A stretch of DNA of 64,000 nucleotides from Paracidovorax wautersii (GTDB lineage: Bacteria; Pseudomonadota; Gammaproteobacteria; Burkholderiales; Burkholderiaceae_C). The position numbers were made by a program, and so were the translations under genes. The stretch spans positions 118,062-182,061 of the forward strand of contig NZ_FONX01000010.1 of assembly GCF_900113035.1 (NCBI RefSeq). The letters run 5' to 3'. Shown here one piece after another: positions 20,331 to 30,034 of the stretch. The notes under the pieces were generated by a model. It was not told the origin of the DNA, did no database searches, and was given only the letters and a program-made list of their open reading frames with translations. Numbering within the stretch: position 1 is the first letter of the stretch; each line of letters begins with the position of its first letter.

Positions 20331-21510
20331 GGCCGATCACCTCGATGGAATGGGCAATGGCGCCGGGGCCTTGCACCAGGGGGGAAAGCTCCGGCAGCGC
20401 CAGCGCGCCGGGAACGGAAACGATGAGCCGGCCCTGGGCATGGCCGCGGATGCGGTCCACCCCGCCGTGCAGCAGCCGCACGGGGCTGCGCAGCGCCTCG
20501 GCGATGCGCGCGAAGTCGGGCTCCAGCCCGCCCTGGCCCGTGTAGTCCAGGCGCAGCACGCGCTCGAAGCCGCCGTGGGGCGGCGGGGCCGCCTGCAGCC
20601 GGGCGCGCAGGTCGTCGGGCAGGCCGTGCTGCAGCGGCGCCAGCAGTGCGCGGGTGGCGTCGTGCTGCGGATCGCCGAACACGCGCCAGACCTCGCCCTG
20701 TTCGGCGATGCGGCCCTGCTCCAGCACCAGCACCTGGTCGGCGATCTCGCGGATCACGCTCATCTCGTGCGTGATGAGGATCACGGTGATCCCCAGGCGC
20801 CGGTTGATGTCGCGCAGCAGCTGCAGGATGGAATGCGTGGTCTCCGGGTCCAGCGCCGAGGTGGCCTCGTCGCACAGCAGGATCTCCGGCCCCGTGGCCA
20901 GCGCCCGTGCGATGCCCACGCGCTGCTTCTGCCCGCCCGAGAGGCGCGCCGGATAGGTGCGGTGCTTGTCCGCGAGGCCCACCAGCGCCAGCAGCTCATC
21001 GACGCGGCGGCGCAGCTCGGCCGGCCGCACGCCCGCCACGCGCAGCGGCAGGGCCACGTTCTCATAGACCGTCTTGGCGGCCAGCAGGTTGAAGTGCTGG
21101 AACACCATGCCGATGCGCCGGCGCAGCGCCACCAGGCCGTCGTCGTCCAGCCCGGCGATGTCGATGCCATCGACCAGCACGCGGCCCGAGGTGGGCGACT
21201 CCAGCCGGTTGATGGTGCGCAGCAGGCTCGACTTGCCCGCGCCGCTGCGGCCGATGATGCCGAAGATGCTGCCCGTGGGAATCTCCAGGCTGATGTCCTG
21301 CAGCGCCGCCACCGGCCCGGCGGACGAGTCGTACTGCTTGCCCAGCCGGTCGAACACCACCGAGCCGGCAGGCGTGCCGGCTGCCGGCGCCTGCCGTGCG
21401 GGCAGGGCCCCGGGTTCGGGGCGTTGGATAGCGGTGGCCGGCGCGCCGGAGGGCGGTGTGCCTGCAGCGGTGCGCCACAGGGTGGCAGGGGATGCGGCGC
21501 TCAGGCTCAT
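20302..21510 (-). CDS. metN: MetN-type ABC transporter ATPase with C-terminal NIL domain
   Basis: 402 residues: an unusual Ala/Pro-rich N-terminal extension of about 50 residues, then the ATPase with Walker [10 protein letters not shown], signature [15 protein letters not shown] and Walker [15 protein letters not shown], and a C-terminal NIL (ligand-sensing) domain from about residue 320. In E. coli MetN this domain binds methionine and inhibits transport when the cell is replete. The start codon overlaps the stop of a MetQ-type gene by four bases (ATGA). Only one ATPase/permease pair serves four binding proteins here. Confidence 0.93.
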   Translation of the reverse strand: MSLSAASPATLWRTAAGTPPSGAPATAIQRPEPGALPARQAPAAGTPAGSVVFDRLGKQYDSSAGPVAALQDISLEIPTGSIFGIIGRSGAGKSSLLRTINRLESPTSGRVLVDGIDIAGLDDDGLVALRRRIGMVFQHFNLLAAKTVYENVALPLRVAGVRPAELRRRVDELLALVGLADKHRTYPARLSGGQKQRVGIARALATGPEILLCDEATSALDPETTHSILQLLRDINRRLGITVILITHEMSVIREIADQVLVLEQGRIAEQGEVWRVFGDPQHDATRALLAPLQHGLPDDLRARLQAAPPPHGGFERVLRLDYTGQGGLEPDFARIAEALRSPVRLLHGGVDRIRGHAQGRLIVSVPGALALPELSPLVQGPGAIAHSIEVIGHVADVEHSL

Positions 21511-22370
21511 GGTGTCTTCCAGGGCAGCGTGTAAAGCTGCGGGTCGTTGTTGAAGCTCGCGGAGACCACTTCGCGCACCTTGGGCGAATGCTGGAACAGC
21601 TGCACGAAGCGGGTGATCTTCGGGTCCTGCGCGCGGTCCTTGCGCGCCACGAAGCCCATGGCGTAGAAGCTGTTGTCGATGCCCGAATACAGCAGCGCCC
21701 GGCTGGCCTGCTCCTTGCGGCCGGCGTTCACGAAGTAGCTGGGCCAGACCACGGCCAGGTCCACGTCCTGCAGCGAATGGATGAGCTGCGGTCCTTCGAT
21801 CTCGTAGAAGCGCAGCTTCTTCGGGTTCTCGGCCACGTCGTTCAGGCTGGCGCCCACGGCCTTGCCCTGGCGCAGCTTGATCAGCCCGGCCTGCTGCAGC
21901 AGGAGCAGGCCGCGGCCCTGGTTCACCGGGTCGTTGGCCACAGCGACCTTGGCGCCCACGGGCACGTCCTGCAGCCGCTGGATGCGGTTGGAATACAGCC
22001 CGACGTTCTGCAGCAGGCCCAGGCCCACCATCTGCAGCTGGTAGCCACGTTCCTTGATGGCGTTGTTCAGGAACGCCTGGTGCTGGAAGAAGTTCAGGTC
22101 GATGTCGCCGTGGTTCACCGCCTCGTTGGGCAGCGTCCAGTCGGTGAACTCGGTCACCTGGACCTCCAGGCCCTGGGCGCGGGCCTCGGCCACCACGGCC
22201 TGCACCGCGTCGGAGGTGACGCCCGGCGTGGAGCCGATGCGGATCACCTCGGCCGCCAGCGTGGTGCCGGCCGCCAGGGCCAGCAGGCCGCCCAGCGCCG
22301 CCAGGGCCCCGCGCCGCAGCAGCGCCGTGCCGCGCGCCGCCATCGTTGCGTTCTGCTCCGGGGCCATCAT
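21507..22370 (-). CDS. MetQ/NlpA-type periplasmic binding protein, paralogue 1
   Basis: 287 residues with a Sec signal peptide (cleavage near LAAEVIRIG) and the MetQ fold: [68 protein letters not shown]. There is no lipobox cysteine, unlike classical MetQ, so it should be soluble in the periplasm. Start 22370 overlaps the preceding stop (ATGA). It is the copy next to MetN, and differs from the others in having [10 protein letters not shown] where they have TPN. The ligand is unknown; organosulfur compounds are likely from context. Confidence 0.9.
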   Translation of the reverse strand: MMAPEQNATMAARGTALLRRGALAALGGLLALAAGTTLAAEVIRIGSTPGVTSDAVQAVVAEARAQGLEVQVTEFTDWTLPNEAVNHGDIDLNFFQHQAFLNNAIKERGYQLQMVGLGLLQNVGLYSNRIQRLQDVPVGAKVAVANDPVNQGRGLLLLQQAGLIKLRQGKAVGASLNDVAENPKKLRFYEIEGPQLIHSLQDVDLAVVWPSYFVNAGRKEQASRALLYSGIDNSFYAMGFVARKDRAQDPKITRFVQLFQHSPKVREVVSASFNNDPQLYTLPWKTP

Positions 22371-23182
22371 TGCTGCGTCCAGGTCAGCACGTAGAGGCGC
22401 TTGTCGCCCGCGAAGGCGCGGTCGATGGCGGTCTTCACGGCGGCGGAGTTCTGGAACACCTTCACGAACTTCTGGATCACCGGGTCCTTCGTGCGGTCGG
22501 CGCGGGCGACGAACTGGATGGCGAAGCGCGCGTCCTCGATGCCCGAATACGCCAGCCCGCTGGACGGGTCGAACGCCTTGGACGCCACGATGAAGTGCGG
22601 GTAGCCCTGGGCGAGGTCCACGTCGCCCGTGATGCGCGCCAGCTGCGGGCCTTCCACTTCGACGAAGCGCAGCTTCTTCGGGTTCTGCACGATGTCGTCC
22701 AGCGTGCCCAGGAAGCCCACGCCCGGCTTGAGCTGGATGAGCCCGGCCTTCTGCAGCAGCAGCAGGCCGCGGCCCTGGTTCACCGGGTCGTTGGCCAGCG
22801 CCACCTTGCCGCCCACCGGCACATCGGCCACCGACTTGTGCTTGAGCGAATAGAGGCCGATGTTCGCCAGGAAGCTGGTGCCCGCGCTGGCGAGCTTGAA
22901 GCCGTTCTTCTGGATGGCGTTGTCCAGGAAGGGCTGGTGCTGGAAGAAGTTCAGGTCCAGGTCGCCCGCATTCACGGCCACGTTGGGCGTGGTCCAGTCG
23001 GTGAACTCGGTCACGCTGACGTCGATGCCCTGGGCCTTGGCGTCCGGAATGGCGGCGGCGATGGCATCGGCATAGACGCCCGGCAGCACGCCGATGCGCA
23101 GCTTGTCTGCCGCGTGGGCGGGCAGGGCGGCCAGCGCCAGCAGGGAGAGAAGGGGAGCGAGGAGGTTGCGGAGCAATGGCAT
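22367..23182 (-). CDS. MetQ/NlpA-type periplasmic binding protein, paralogue 2
   Basis: 271 residues with a signal peptide ending ALPAHAAD and the family motifs [46 protein letters not shown] and [17 protein letters not shown]. No lipobox is present. In place of the basic loop seen in other copies it reads [12 protein letters not shown], so ligand preference probably differs. It lies 66 bp after paralogue 3 and is coupled by overlap to paralogue 1. Confidence 0.9.
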   Translation of the reverse strand: MPLLRNLLAPLLSLLALAALPAHAADKLRIGVLPGVYADAIAAAIPDAKAQGIDVSVTEFTDWTTPNVAVNAGDLDLNFFQHQPFLDNAIQKNGFKLASAGTSFLANIGLYSLKHKSVADVPVGGKVALANDPVNQGRGLLLLQKAGLIQLKPGVGFLGTLDDIVQNPKKLRFVEVEGPQLARITGDVDLAQGYPHFIVASKAFDPSSGLAYSGIEDARFAIQFVARADRTKDPVIQKFVKVFQNSAAVKTAIDRAFAGDKRLYVLTWTQQ

Positions 23183-23248
23183 GGTGAGGCGGTGGCGAAT
23201 GGAAGGCGTTGGAGACAGGGGTGGAGGGGTGTGGTGCCGGCCGGCCCC

Positions 23249-24142
23249 TCAGCCGGAGCGGGCCTGGGACAGCCACGGCAGGCTGTAGAGCCGGTCGTTG
23301 CCCGCGAAGGACTGGTGGATGCGCGTGCGCACCGCGGGGGACTGCTGGTAGATCTGCACGAAGCGCTGGATGCGCGGGTCCTGCGCCCGGTCCTTGCGGG
23401 CCACGAAGCGGATCGCGTAGTTCAGGTCGTCGATGCCCGAATACAGCAGCGCGCTGCCCGCCACCTGCGGGCGGCCCGCGTTGACGAAGTGGGCCGGGTA
23501 GCCCTGGGCCAGGTCCAGGTCGTCGAGCGCCCGCACCAGCTGCGGCCCCTCGATCTCCGAGAAGCGCAGCTTCCTGGGGTTGGCGGCGATGTCGTTCAGG
23601 CCGGGGCGGTCCCCCACGCCGGGCTTGAGCTGGATGAGCCCGGCCTTCTGCAGCAACAGCAGGCCGCGCCCCTGGTTCACCGGGTCGTTGGCCACGCCGA
23701 CGCGGGCGCCGTCCTTCAGGTCGGCGAAGCGCTGCACCTTGAGCGAATAGAGGCCGATGTTCGGCAGCAGGCCCACCGCCACGCTCACGAGCGGATAGCC
23801 GCGCTCCTGGATGGCGTTGTTCAGGAAGGCCTGGTGCTGGAAGTAGTTCAAATCGATGTCGCCGGCCGCCAGCGCCGTATTGGGCGTGGTCCAGTCGGTG
23901 AACTCGATGACCTGCACCTCCAGCCCCTGCTGGCGCGCCTCCTTCGCCGCTACTTCGACGGAGTCGGCCAGCGAGCCGGGCGTCACGCCGATGCGCAGCG
24001 GCGCCGGGGCGGGCGTCTGCGCTCCGGCGGGCGAAGCCGCGCAGAAGGCGGTAGCCGCCAGCGCCCACAGCAGGGCGTGCCGGCGCGGCAGTGCGGAGCC
24101 GGCGGGCGGCAGGGCGGGGTGTTGCTCGTGAAAGTGCTTCAT
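23249..24142 (-). CDS. MetQ/NlpA-type periplasmic binding protein, paralogue 3
   Basis: 297 residues with a longer N-terminus (MKHFHEQHPALPP) before the signal helix and a Pro/Ala linker; mature motifs are [46 protein letters not shown] and [18 protein letters not shown] cysteine occurs in the signal region (ATAFCAAS), but it does not form a good lipobox. Its start overlaps the stop of the NtaA-type monooxygenase (ATGA), tying this binding protein to that enzyme. Confidence 0.9.
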   Translation of the reverse strand: MKHFHEQHPALPPAGSALPRRHALLWALAATAFCAASPAGAQTPAPAPLRIGVTPGSLADSVEVAAKEARQQGLEVQVIEFTDWTTPNTALAAGDIDLNYFQHQAFLNNAIQERGYPLVSVAVGLLPNIGLYSLKVQRFADLKDGARVGVANDPVNQGRGLLLLQKAGLIQLKPGVGDRPGLNDIAANPRKLRFSEIEGPQLVRALDDLDLAQGYPAHFVNAGRPQVAGSALLYSGIDDLNYAIRFVARKDRAQDPRIQRFVQIYQQSPAVRTRIHQSFAGNDRLYSLPWLSQARSG

Positions 24143-25554
24143 AGCTGCGCCTCCAGCGCGTCGCGGATCGAAGGCGCTGCCGGCACGGCGGCCGGCTTGC
24201 GGCGGAAGGCGTCGGCCGCATGCCGGGCGGGCAGGCGGTCGCCTTCGCCGAAGAGGCGCTGGCGCAGCGTGCCCTCGGCATAGGCGGTCTTGTAGACGCC
24301 GCGGCTTTGCAGCTCGGGCACCACGTGGTCGATGAAGTCTTCGTAGCTCTCGGGCACCACCGTGCGGCTCAGGTTGAAGCCGTCCACGCCGGTCTCGGCC
24401 ACCCAGGACTGCAGCTCGTCCGCCACCTGCTGTGCATCGCCCACGATGGCCGGGTAGCGCCCGCCCAGGGCGAAGAGGTCGAGCAGCTTGCGGCGCGTCC
24501 AGCCGTGCTGCTGGGCCGTGCGGCTGGCCGATTCGATGGCGTTGCCGGGCGAGTAATCGACGGGCTCGTCCAGGTCGTAGCGCGCGAAGTCGATGCCCGT
24601 GCTGGCCGCGAAATGGGCCAGGCCCGCCTCGCGGCTGGCGTGGCGCAGGTAGTCGGCGTGCTTGTCGCGCGCCTCGGCGGCGGTGGCGCCGGTCACTACG
24701 GCCGTGCCCATGAAGACCTTCACGTCGTCCGGCCGGCGGCCGGCCTGCACCAGCTGCTGGCGCAGCGCCTGCACCGACTGGCGGGCCGCTTCCTTGCTGG
24801 GCGGCGAGATGAACACGCATTCGGCATGGCGCGCCGCGAAGCGCAGGCCGCGCCCCGAGCTGCCGGCCTGGAACAGCACCGGCGTGCGCTGCGGCGAGGG
24901 CTCGCTGAGGTGGTAGCCCTCCACGTCGAAGTAGCGGCCGTGGTGCTGCACCTTGTGCACGCGCGCCGGGTCGGCGAACACGCGCGCGGCCTTGTCGCGG
25001 CGCACGGCGCCGTCTTCCCAGCTGCCTTCCCAGAGCTGGTAGAGCACGTCGAGGTACTCGTCGGCACGGTCGTAGCGCTCGTCGTGCGGCAGCTGCTGCG
25101 GTTGGCCCATGGCGCGGGCGGCGCTGTCCAGGTAGCCGGTGACGATGTTCCAGCCCACGCGCCCGCCGGTGAGGTGGTCCAGCGTGGAAAAGCGGCGCGC
25201 GAGCAGGTAGGGTGCTTCATACGACAGGTTCACCGTCACGCCGAAGCCCAGGTGCTGCGTGGCAGCGGCCATGGCGGGCACCAGCAGCAGCGGGTCGTTC
25301 ACCGGCAGCTGGATGGATTCGCGCAGCGGCACATCGACGTTGCCGCGATAGACGTCGTAGGTGCCCACGATGTCGGCGAGGAACAGGCCGTCGAACAGGC
25401 CGCGCTCCAGCGTGCGGGCCAGGCCGGTCCAGTACTCCAGCCGGCGGTAGTCGGTGGCGCGGTCGCGCGGGTGCGTCCACAGGCCGTGGTTGATGTGGCC
25501 CACGCAGTTCATGTCGAAGGCGTTGAGCAGGATGTGTTGGCGTGGCTGCGTCAT
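24139..25554 (-). CDS. LLM-class flavin monooxygenase, NtaA/SnaA/DszA type
   Basis: 471 residues, the length of the NtaA/SnaA/DszA group. Motifs are ILLNAFDMNCVGHINHGLW, RGLFDGLFLADIVGTYD, LSYEAPYLLARRFSTLDHLT, GRVGWNIVTGYLDSAARAMG and PVLFQAGSSGRGLRFAARH. DszA and relatives use FMNH2 to open sulfone rings, and others act on nitrilotriacetate or sulfonates. Located between two MetQ-type genes in a sulfur operon, it probably desulfurises an imported organosulfur compound. A C-terminal extension of about 25 residues is Ala/Pro-rich. Confidence 0.9.
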   Translation of the reverse strand: MTQPRQHILLNAFDMNCVGHINHGLWTHPRDRATDYRRLEYWTGLARTLERGLFDGLFLADIVGTYDVYRGNVDVPLRESIQLPVNDPLLLVPAMAAATQHLGFGVTVNLSYEAPYLLARRFSTLDHLTGGRVGWNIVTGYLDSAARAMGQPQQLPHDERYDRADEYLDVLYQLWEGSWEDGAVRRDKAARVFADPARVHKVQHHGRYFDVEGYHLSEPSPQRTPVLFQAGSSGRGLRFAARHAECVFISPPSKEAARQSVQALRQQLVQAGRRPDDVKVFMGTAVVTGATAAEARDKHADYLRHASREAGLAHFAASTGIDFARYDLDEPVDYSPGNAIESASRTAQQHGWTRRKLLDLFALGGRYPAIVGDAQQVADELQSWVAETGVDGFNLSRTVVPESYEDFIDHVVPELQSRGVYKTAYAEGTLRQRLFGEGDRLPARHAADAFRRKPAAVPAAPSIRDALEAQL

Positions 25555-25568
25555 GGCGTTGCCCCTCT

Positions 25569-26399
25569 TCAGCGCGGCTGCAGCCAGGTCAGGCGGTAGA
25601 GGCGGGCATCGTTCAGATAGAACGCGTGGATCGCCTGGCGCACGGCCGGGGAGGTCTTGTAGATGTCCAGGAACTGCGCGATGCGCGGGTCCGCCGCGCG
25701 GTCCTTGCGCGCCACGAACTGGATCGCCCAGGAATCGTCCTCGTAGCTGGTGTAGGCCAGCGCCTTGGTGGCGTCGAAGGCCTTCGACGGGATGATGAAG
25801 TACGGAAAGCCCTGGGCCAGGTCCACGTCCTGCGCGGCGCGCACCAGCTGCGGGCCTTCCACCTCGATGAACTGCAGGTGCTTCGGGTTGGAGCGGATGT
25901 CGGCCAGCGTGCCCAGCAGGCCCGTGTCCGGCCGCAGCGTGATCAGGCCCGCGTGCTGCAGCAGGCGCAGCGCGCGGCCGATGTTGACCGGGTCGCTCGC
26001 GATCGCGACCTTGGCGCCCTGCGGCACCTGGGCCAGCGAGGCATGGCGCGTGGAATAGAGGCCCAGGTACGAGAGGATGCCCGGCTGCACGCTCACGAAG
26101 TCGAAGCCCTGGCTGCGCACCGCGTTGGCCAGGTAGTTGCTGTTCTGGTAGTAGTTCAGGTCGATGTCGCCGGCCTGCAGCGCTACGTTGGGCGTGGTCC
26201 AGTCAGTGAACTCCACGATCTGGATGTCCAGGCCCCGGGCCTTGGCCTCCTTGGCCGCCACCTCGACGGAGTCGGCGAAGATGCCCGGCACCACGCCGAT
26301 CTTGAGCGGCCTGGCCTGGGCGCCGCCGGCCAGCAGCAGGGCGCCCGCGAGGGCGAGGAAGGGGCCTAGCAGGCGCAGCAGGAACGGGCGTGGCTTCAT
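25569..26399 (-). CDS. MetQ/NlpA-type periplasmic binding protein, paralogue 4
   Basis: 276 residues with a signal peptide ending AGGAQARP and motifs [33 protein letters not shown]. It is the most divergent copy: the usual FQHQxFLxNAI reads YQNSNYLANAV, and [13 protein letters not shown] reads SDPVNIGRALRLL. These changes map to the ligand-contact strands of the family, so a distinct substrate is likely. It lies 14 bp before the NtaA-type gene and 74 bp after an SfnB-type gene. Confidence 0.89.
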   Translation of the reverse strand: MKPRPFLLRLLGPFLALAGALLLAGGAQARPLKIGVVPGIFADSVEVAAKEAKARGLDIQIVEFTDWTTPNVALQAGDIDLNYYQNSNYLANAVRSQGFDFVSVQPGILSYLGLYSTRHASLAQVPQGAKVAIASDPVNIGRALRLLQHAGLITLRPDTGLLGTLADIRSNPKHLQFIEVEGPQLVRAAQDVDLAQGFPYFIIPSKAFDATKALAYTSYEDDSWAIQFVARKDRAADPRIAQFLDIYKTSPAVRQAIHAFYLNDARLYRLTWLQPR

Positions 26400-26473
26400 G
26401 GGGTGTGGTGTTTTGCGGTATCGGTCGGTGACGGTTGGACGGGGCTTGGGGTGCGTGCGTGGCGAAGGCGCGG

Positions 26474-27757
26474 TCAGAGCGCGCCGTGGCGCGGGGGGAA
26501 GCGGCCGTTGAGATGGAAGTTGCCCACCGCGTGGTATTTCCAGCGCACCGGGTCGTGCAGCGTGTGCGTGCGGGCGTTGCGCCAGAAACGGTCCAGGCCC
26601 TGGCGGCCGGTGGTGGCCGCAGTGCCGCCCAGCTCGAAGAGCCGCGAGCCCGCATCCAGCGAGGCCGTGGTGGTGAGCGCGCGCGCCTCGGCCACGGCGA
26701 TGGAGGCTTCGGCCACGCTGCGCTCGGTGGCCTCGGCCTGGGCCGCATCGACGAAGCGGCCGGCGCGGCGCACCAGGGCCTCGGCGGCGCGCACGCGCAC
26801 CGCGATCTCGCCCACTTGCTGGATCAGCAGCGGGTCGTCCGCCGCGCGGTCCACCTGCGCGTCGATCCAGGGCCGGGCGTGCTCGCGCACGAAGGGCAGC
26901 GTGGCGGCCAGCGCCGCGCGGGCCTGGCCCAGGTCGATGGCGGCGTGCAGCAGCTGCGCCAGCGGGCCGATGGGCGTGGGCCGCTCGAACGAGGCCAGGA
27001 AGGGCACGACCCAGCCGGCCTCGATGGCCACGTTGTCGAACTCCACCGAGCCGCTGCCCGTCACGCGCTGGCCGAAGCCGTCCCAGTCGTCGGTGATGCG
27101 CACGCCCGGCGCCGTGCGCGGCACGAAGGCCAGGTAGGTGACTTCGCGCTCGTCCGCCTCCTTGGCGACCACCAGCGTGGGAATCCAGTGCGCGTAGAGC
27201 GCGCCGGTGCAATAGAACTTGCGGCCGATGACGCGAAAGCCGTCGCCATCGGGAACCAGCCGCGTGCGGCGCTGGAAGTCCTTGTGGCCGATCTCGGCCA
27301 GCGCGTTGCCGAAGCGCTCGCCGGCCAGCACGCGGCTGTAGAAGAAGCGCTTCTGCGCATCGCTGCCGCCCACGCGCAGCACCTCCAGCGCATAGAAATG
27401 GTTCTGCGGAATCTGGCCCAGCGAGCCGTCGGCCGCGCTCACGCGGGCGATCACCTCGGCCAGCGTGCCGGCGGCCACGCCCGGGCCGCCGTATTCGCGC
27501 GGCACGGTGATGGACCAGAGCCCGGTGGCGACGAAGTCATCCAGCTCGGCCCAGGGCAGCAGGCGCTCGCGGTCGCGCCGGGCGGCGCCGGGCGCGATGC
27601 GGTCGGCCAGGCGCTGCACGGCGGCCAGCGCCTCGGCATCGTTGGCGATGCGCTGCGGCGTGCCGGCCGGGGGCGGCGCGGGCGTGGCCTCTGTGGGCGG
27701 CACCGGGGCTGCGGTGAAGAGGGCGCTGGCGGGGGATTCGGGGGACAGCAGGGACAT
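26474..27757 (-). CDS. SfnB-family sulfur-acquisition flavoprotein, copy 1
   Basis: 427 residues with the acyl-CoA dehydrogenase fold used by SfnB and DszC-type monooxygenases. Visible motifs are ITVPREYGGPGVAAGTLAEV, GSLGQIPQNHFYALEVLR, GRKFYCTGALYAHWIPT, DDWDGFGQRVTGSGSVEFD and RNARTHTLHDPVRWKYHAVG. SfnB is linked to dimethylsulfone/sulfonate use in pseudomonads and needs reduced flavin. An alanine-rich N-terminal 40 residues precede the domain. It follows copy 2 by 56 bp. Confidence 0.9.
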   Translation of the reverse strand: MSLLSPESPASALFTAAPVPPTEATPAPPPAGTPQRIANDAEALAAVQRLADRIAPGAARRDRERLLPWAELDDFVATGLWSITVPREYGGPGVAAGTLAEVIARVSAADGSLGQIPQNHFYALEVLRVGGSDAQKRFFYSRVLAGERFGNALAEIGHKDFQRRTRLVPDGDGFRVIGRKFYCTGALYAHWIPTLVVAKEADEREVTYLAFVPRTAPGVRITDDWDGFGQRVTGSGSVEFDNVAIEAGWVVPFLASFERPTPIGPLAQLLHAAIDLGQARAALAATLPFVREHARPWIDAQVDRAADDPLLIQQVGEIAVRVRAAEALVRRAGRFVDAAQAEATERSVAEASIAVAEARALTTTASLDAGSRLFELGGTAATTGRQGLDRFWRNARTHTLHDPVRWKYHAVGNFHLNGRFPPRHGAL

Positions 27758-27813
27758 GCTCGGGTCTCGGTATCGGTCTGTTCGGGCGGGGCGGCGGGGG
27801 CAGGGCGCCGCGC

Positions 27814-29076
27814 TCAGTTCCAGGAATGGCGCTGGGGCAGGACGCCGTTCAGCAGGTGGTTGCCGATGAGGTGCAGCTTCCAGCGCACCGGGTCGTGCAG
27901 CGTGTGCACGCGGGCGTTGCGCCAGTGGCGGTCCAGGTTGTGCGCGGCCCGCGTGGCGGAGGAGCCCGCCAGCTCGAAGAGCTTTTCGCTCGCCTCCAGC
28001 GCGATGCGGGTGGTGAGCACCTTGGCCTCGGCCACGGCGACGGAGGCGCGGGCGCTTTCTTCGGCGCTGAGAACCGCGCCGTTCGCGGCAGCGGCAGCCC
28101 GGCCGGCCAGCGCGTCGAGCAGCTCGCCTGCCTCGCGCAGCACCTCGCGCGCTGCGTGCAGGTCGATCTGCAGGCGGCCCACGTCGGCGATCAGGTAGGG
28201 GTCGTCATGCGCGTGCTGCACGCCCGAATCCACCCAGGGACGGGCGCGTTCGAGCACGAAGCGCTGCGCATCGGCCACGGCCGCCTCGGCAATGCCCTGG
28301 TCGATGGACGCCTGCAGCAGCTGCGAGGTGGGCCCGTAGAGGCCCGGCCGGTCGGCCAGCTGCCAGAGCGGCAGCACATCGGCCTCATCGACCGGCACGT
28401 CGTCGAACACCACGGTGCCGCTGGCGGTGGTGCGCTGGCCGAAGGCGTCCCAGTCGTCCACCACGGCCAGGCCCGGCGCCTCGCGCGGCACCCACACCTG
28501 CACGCTGCGGCCGGCGTCGTCGATGGCGCGCACGGGAATGCGGTGGGCGAAGAGCGCGCCCGTGGAATAGAAGCGCTTGCCCGTCAGCACCAGGCCGCCG
28601 GGCGTGCTCAACAGCCGCGTGCGGCCCTGCAGCGTGGTGGCGGCGCCATCGGCCTTGCGCTCCGGCCCCGCATTGCCGAGGCGCCGGCCGGCCAGCACCT
28701 CGGCATAGAAGCGCGCCTTCTGCGCCGGCGTGCCCAGCTCGTGCAGCACGCCCAGCACGCCGAAATGGTTCTGCGGGATCTGCCCCAGGGACGAGTCCGC
28801 CGCGTTGAGGATCACGAACACCTCGGCCAGCGTGGCGTAGGACACCTGCGCCCCGCCATGGCTGCGCGGCACGGTGATCCCGCCCAGGCCGCTGGCCGAC
28901 CAGCGCGTGAGCTCGTCCCACGGCAGGCGCCGCTCACGGTCGCGCTCGGACGCGCCGGGCGAGAATTCAGCCGCCAGCCGGTGCGCGGCGGCAATGGCTT
29001 CGGCGTCGGTGGCGATGCGCGCCACGTCGGTGGGGATGTCGGGAAAGGGTTGTTGCAGTGCGGGTCTTGCGGTCAT
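27814..29076 (-). CDS. SfnB-family sulfur-acquisition flavoprotein, copy 2
   Basis: 420 residues, clearly homologous to copy 1: ITVPRSHGGAQVSYATLAEV, SLGQIPQNHFGVLGVLHELG, GKRFYSTGALFAHRIPV, DDWDAFGQRTTASGTVVFDD and RNARVHTLHDPVRWKLHLIG. Start 29076 (MTARPALQQPFPD) was preferred because the further upstream extension is not family-like. It is the first gene of the SfnB-MetQ-MetNI operon. The shared sulfur promoter motif lies 39 bp upstream. The pair of SfnB copies suggests two related substrates or a heteromer. Confidence 0.9.
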   Translation of the reverse strand: MTARPALQQPFPDIPTDVARIATDAEAIAAAHRLAAEFSPGASERDRERRLPWDELTRWSASGLGGITVPRSHGGAQVSYATLAEVFVILNAADSSLGQIPQNHFGVLGVLHELGTPAQKARFYAEVLAGRRLGNAGPERKADGAATTLQGRTRLLSTPGGLVLTGKRFYSTGALFAHRIPVRAIDDAGRSVQVWVPREAPGLAVVDDWDAFGQRTTASGTVVFDDVPVDEADVLPLWQLADRPGLYGPTSQLLQASIDQGIAEAAVADAQRFVLERARPWVDSGVQHAHDDPYLIADVGRLQIDLHAAREVLREAGELLDALAGRAAAAANGAVLSAEESARASVAVAEAKVLTTRIALEASEKLFELAGSSATRAAHNLDRHWRNARVHTLHDPVRWKLHLIGNHLLNGVLPQRHSWN

Positions 29077-29521
29077 GCCGCGATTGGAGACCGGGACGCT
29101 GCGGCGTGGTGCGAAGGAATCGGCGTATCGATATGCGGGATTCGTTGGGCATGGCACTGCTCAGCCGATCTGGTTCTGAGACTCTTCGACCGCAGCTTGG
29201 CCCCGCAACCCGTCTCCCGGGCGACGGCCTGTTCGCCTGGCCCGGCCAGACTTCCGGAGCATCGGGCCTGCGTGCGGCGCGAAGGCGCCCGCCACTGAGC
29301 CCCGGGATTGCCCTCATCGCCAAATCTGTGCAAATTTCACACAATTGGTCCGAAGCCCAAGGCCTGCGTGCACTACTGTTGTGCTCCATGGCCCGCATAA
29401 CGTGCTTTTCCCGGGCTTTTATGCCTGGTTGATGCTGGCACCGAAATTGCTGAATTGGGCATATATGTGTTTTTTTCACGTAAATGATCGAGCCACCGAA
29501 AGTGGCGCGGAGGTCAATCGG
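29077..29521. other. Divergent intergenic region between sfnB-type and marR genes
   Basis: Besides the sulfur motif, this stretch holds the inverted repeat TGTG-N7-CACA (29327-29341) and an A/T-rich patch CATATATGTGTTTTTTTCAC (29459-29478) near the MarR gene. These are plausible operator and promoter elements for the catabolic block. No further gene was seen. Confidence 0.5.
29116..29136 (-). promoter_or_regulatory. Shared sulfur-locus promoter motif, copy 2
   Basis: On the minus strand the site begins GCATATCGATACGCCGAT and ends TCC, preceded by CGAATCC. It matches copy 1 in 14 of 21 positions, and both end in ATTCC. GAATC and GATTC form an inverted pair around it. It lies 39 bp before the first SfnB-type start codon. 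Confidence 0.5.
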
Positions 29522-30034
29522 ATGACGGAAAAACTCCCCAGCGCTCTACCTGGTTACATGACCCTGCGTCTGGATGCGCTCAACAGCATGGCCAAGCAGC
29601 TTGGCTCGCGCAGTCACGAGGCTGCGCTGGGGCTGACCCTTCGCGAGGTTCGGCTGCTGCTCCTGATCCAGGAGCATCCCGACCTGAGTGTCAGCGAGCT
29701 GGTGGCGATTTCCTTCCTGGAACGGACTCTCGTTTCCAAGGGGGTCACGCAGCTCTGCCGGTTGGGGTTGGCCGCACGTCGCGCCGACGCGCGCGATGCG
29801 CGCCAGATCGGCCTTCGGCTCACGCGCAAGGGTCAAACCGCAGCGCGCACGGCCAGCGCCATCGCACGTACTGGTATCGAGGACATGCTGTCGGTGCTGA
29901 CACCGCACGAGCGCGAGATCTTCGAAATCGCCTTGGAGAAGATGACCGCCAAGGTGCAGTCCGACCTCGACGCGGCATTGCAGGCCGATGCCGCCGCTCA
30001 CGCCAAGACAACCGGAGACAAGCGATCCCCATGA
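29522..30034 (+). CDS. MarR-family transcriptional regulator
   Basis: 170 residues. ATG 29522 (MTEKLPSALPGYMTLRLDAL) is preceded by GGAGG at suitable spacing, which decides against the longer upstream frame. The winged helix-turn-helix reads LTLREVRLLLLIQEHPDLSV, SELVAISFLERTLVSKGVTQ, then the wing RRADARDARQIGLRLTRKG. It is transcribed towards the permease-amidase-oxidase genes and is presumably their ligand-responsive repressor. Probable sites lie in the 445 bp upstream. Confidence 0.9.
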   Translation: MTEKLPSALPGYMTLRLDALNSMAKQLGSRSHEAALGLTLREVRLLLLIQEHPDLSVSELVAISFLERTLVSKGVTQLCRLGLAARRADARDARQIGLRLTRKGQTAARTASAIARTGIEDMLSVLTPHEREIFEIALEKMTAKVQSDLDAALQADAAAHAKTTGDKRSP

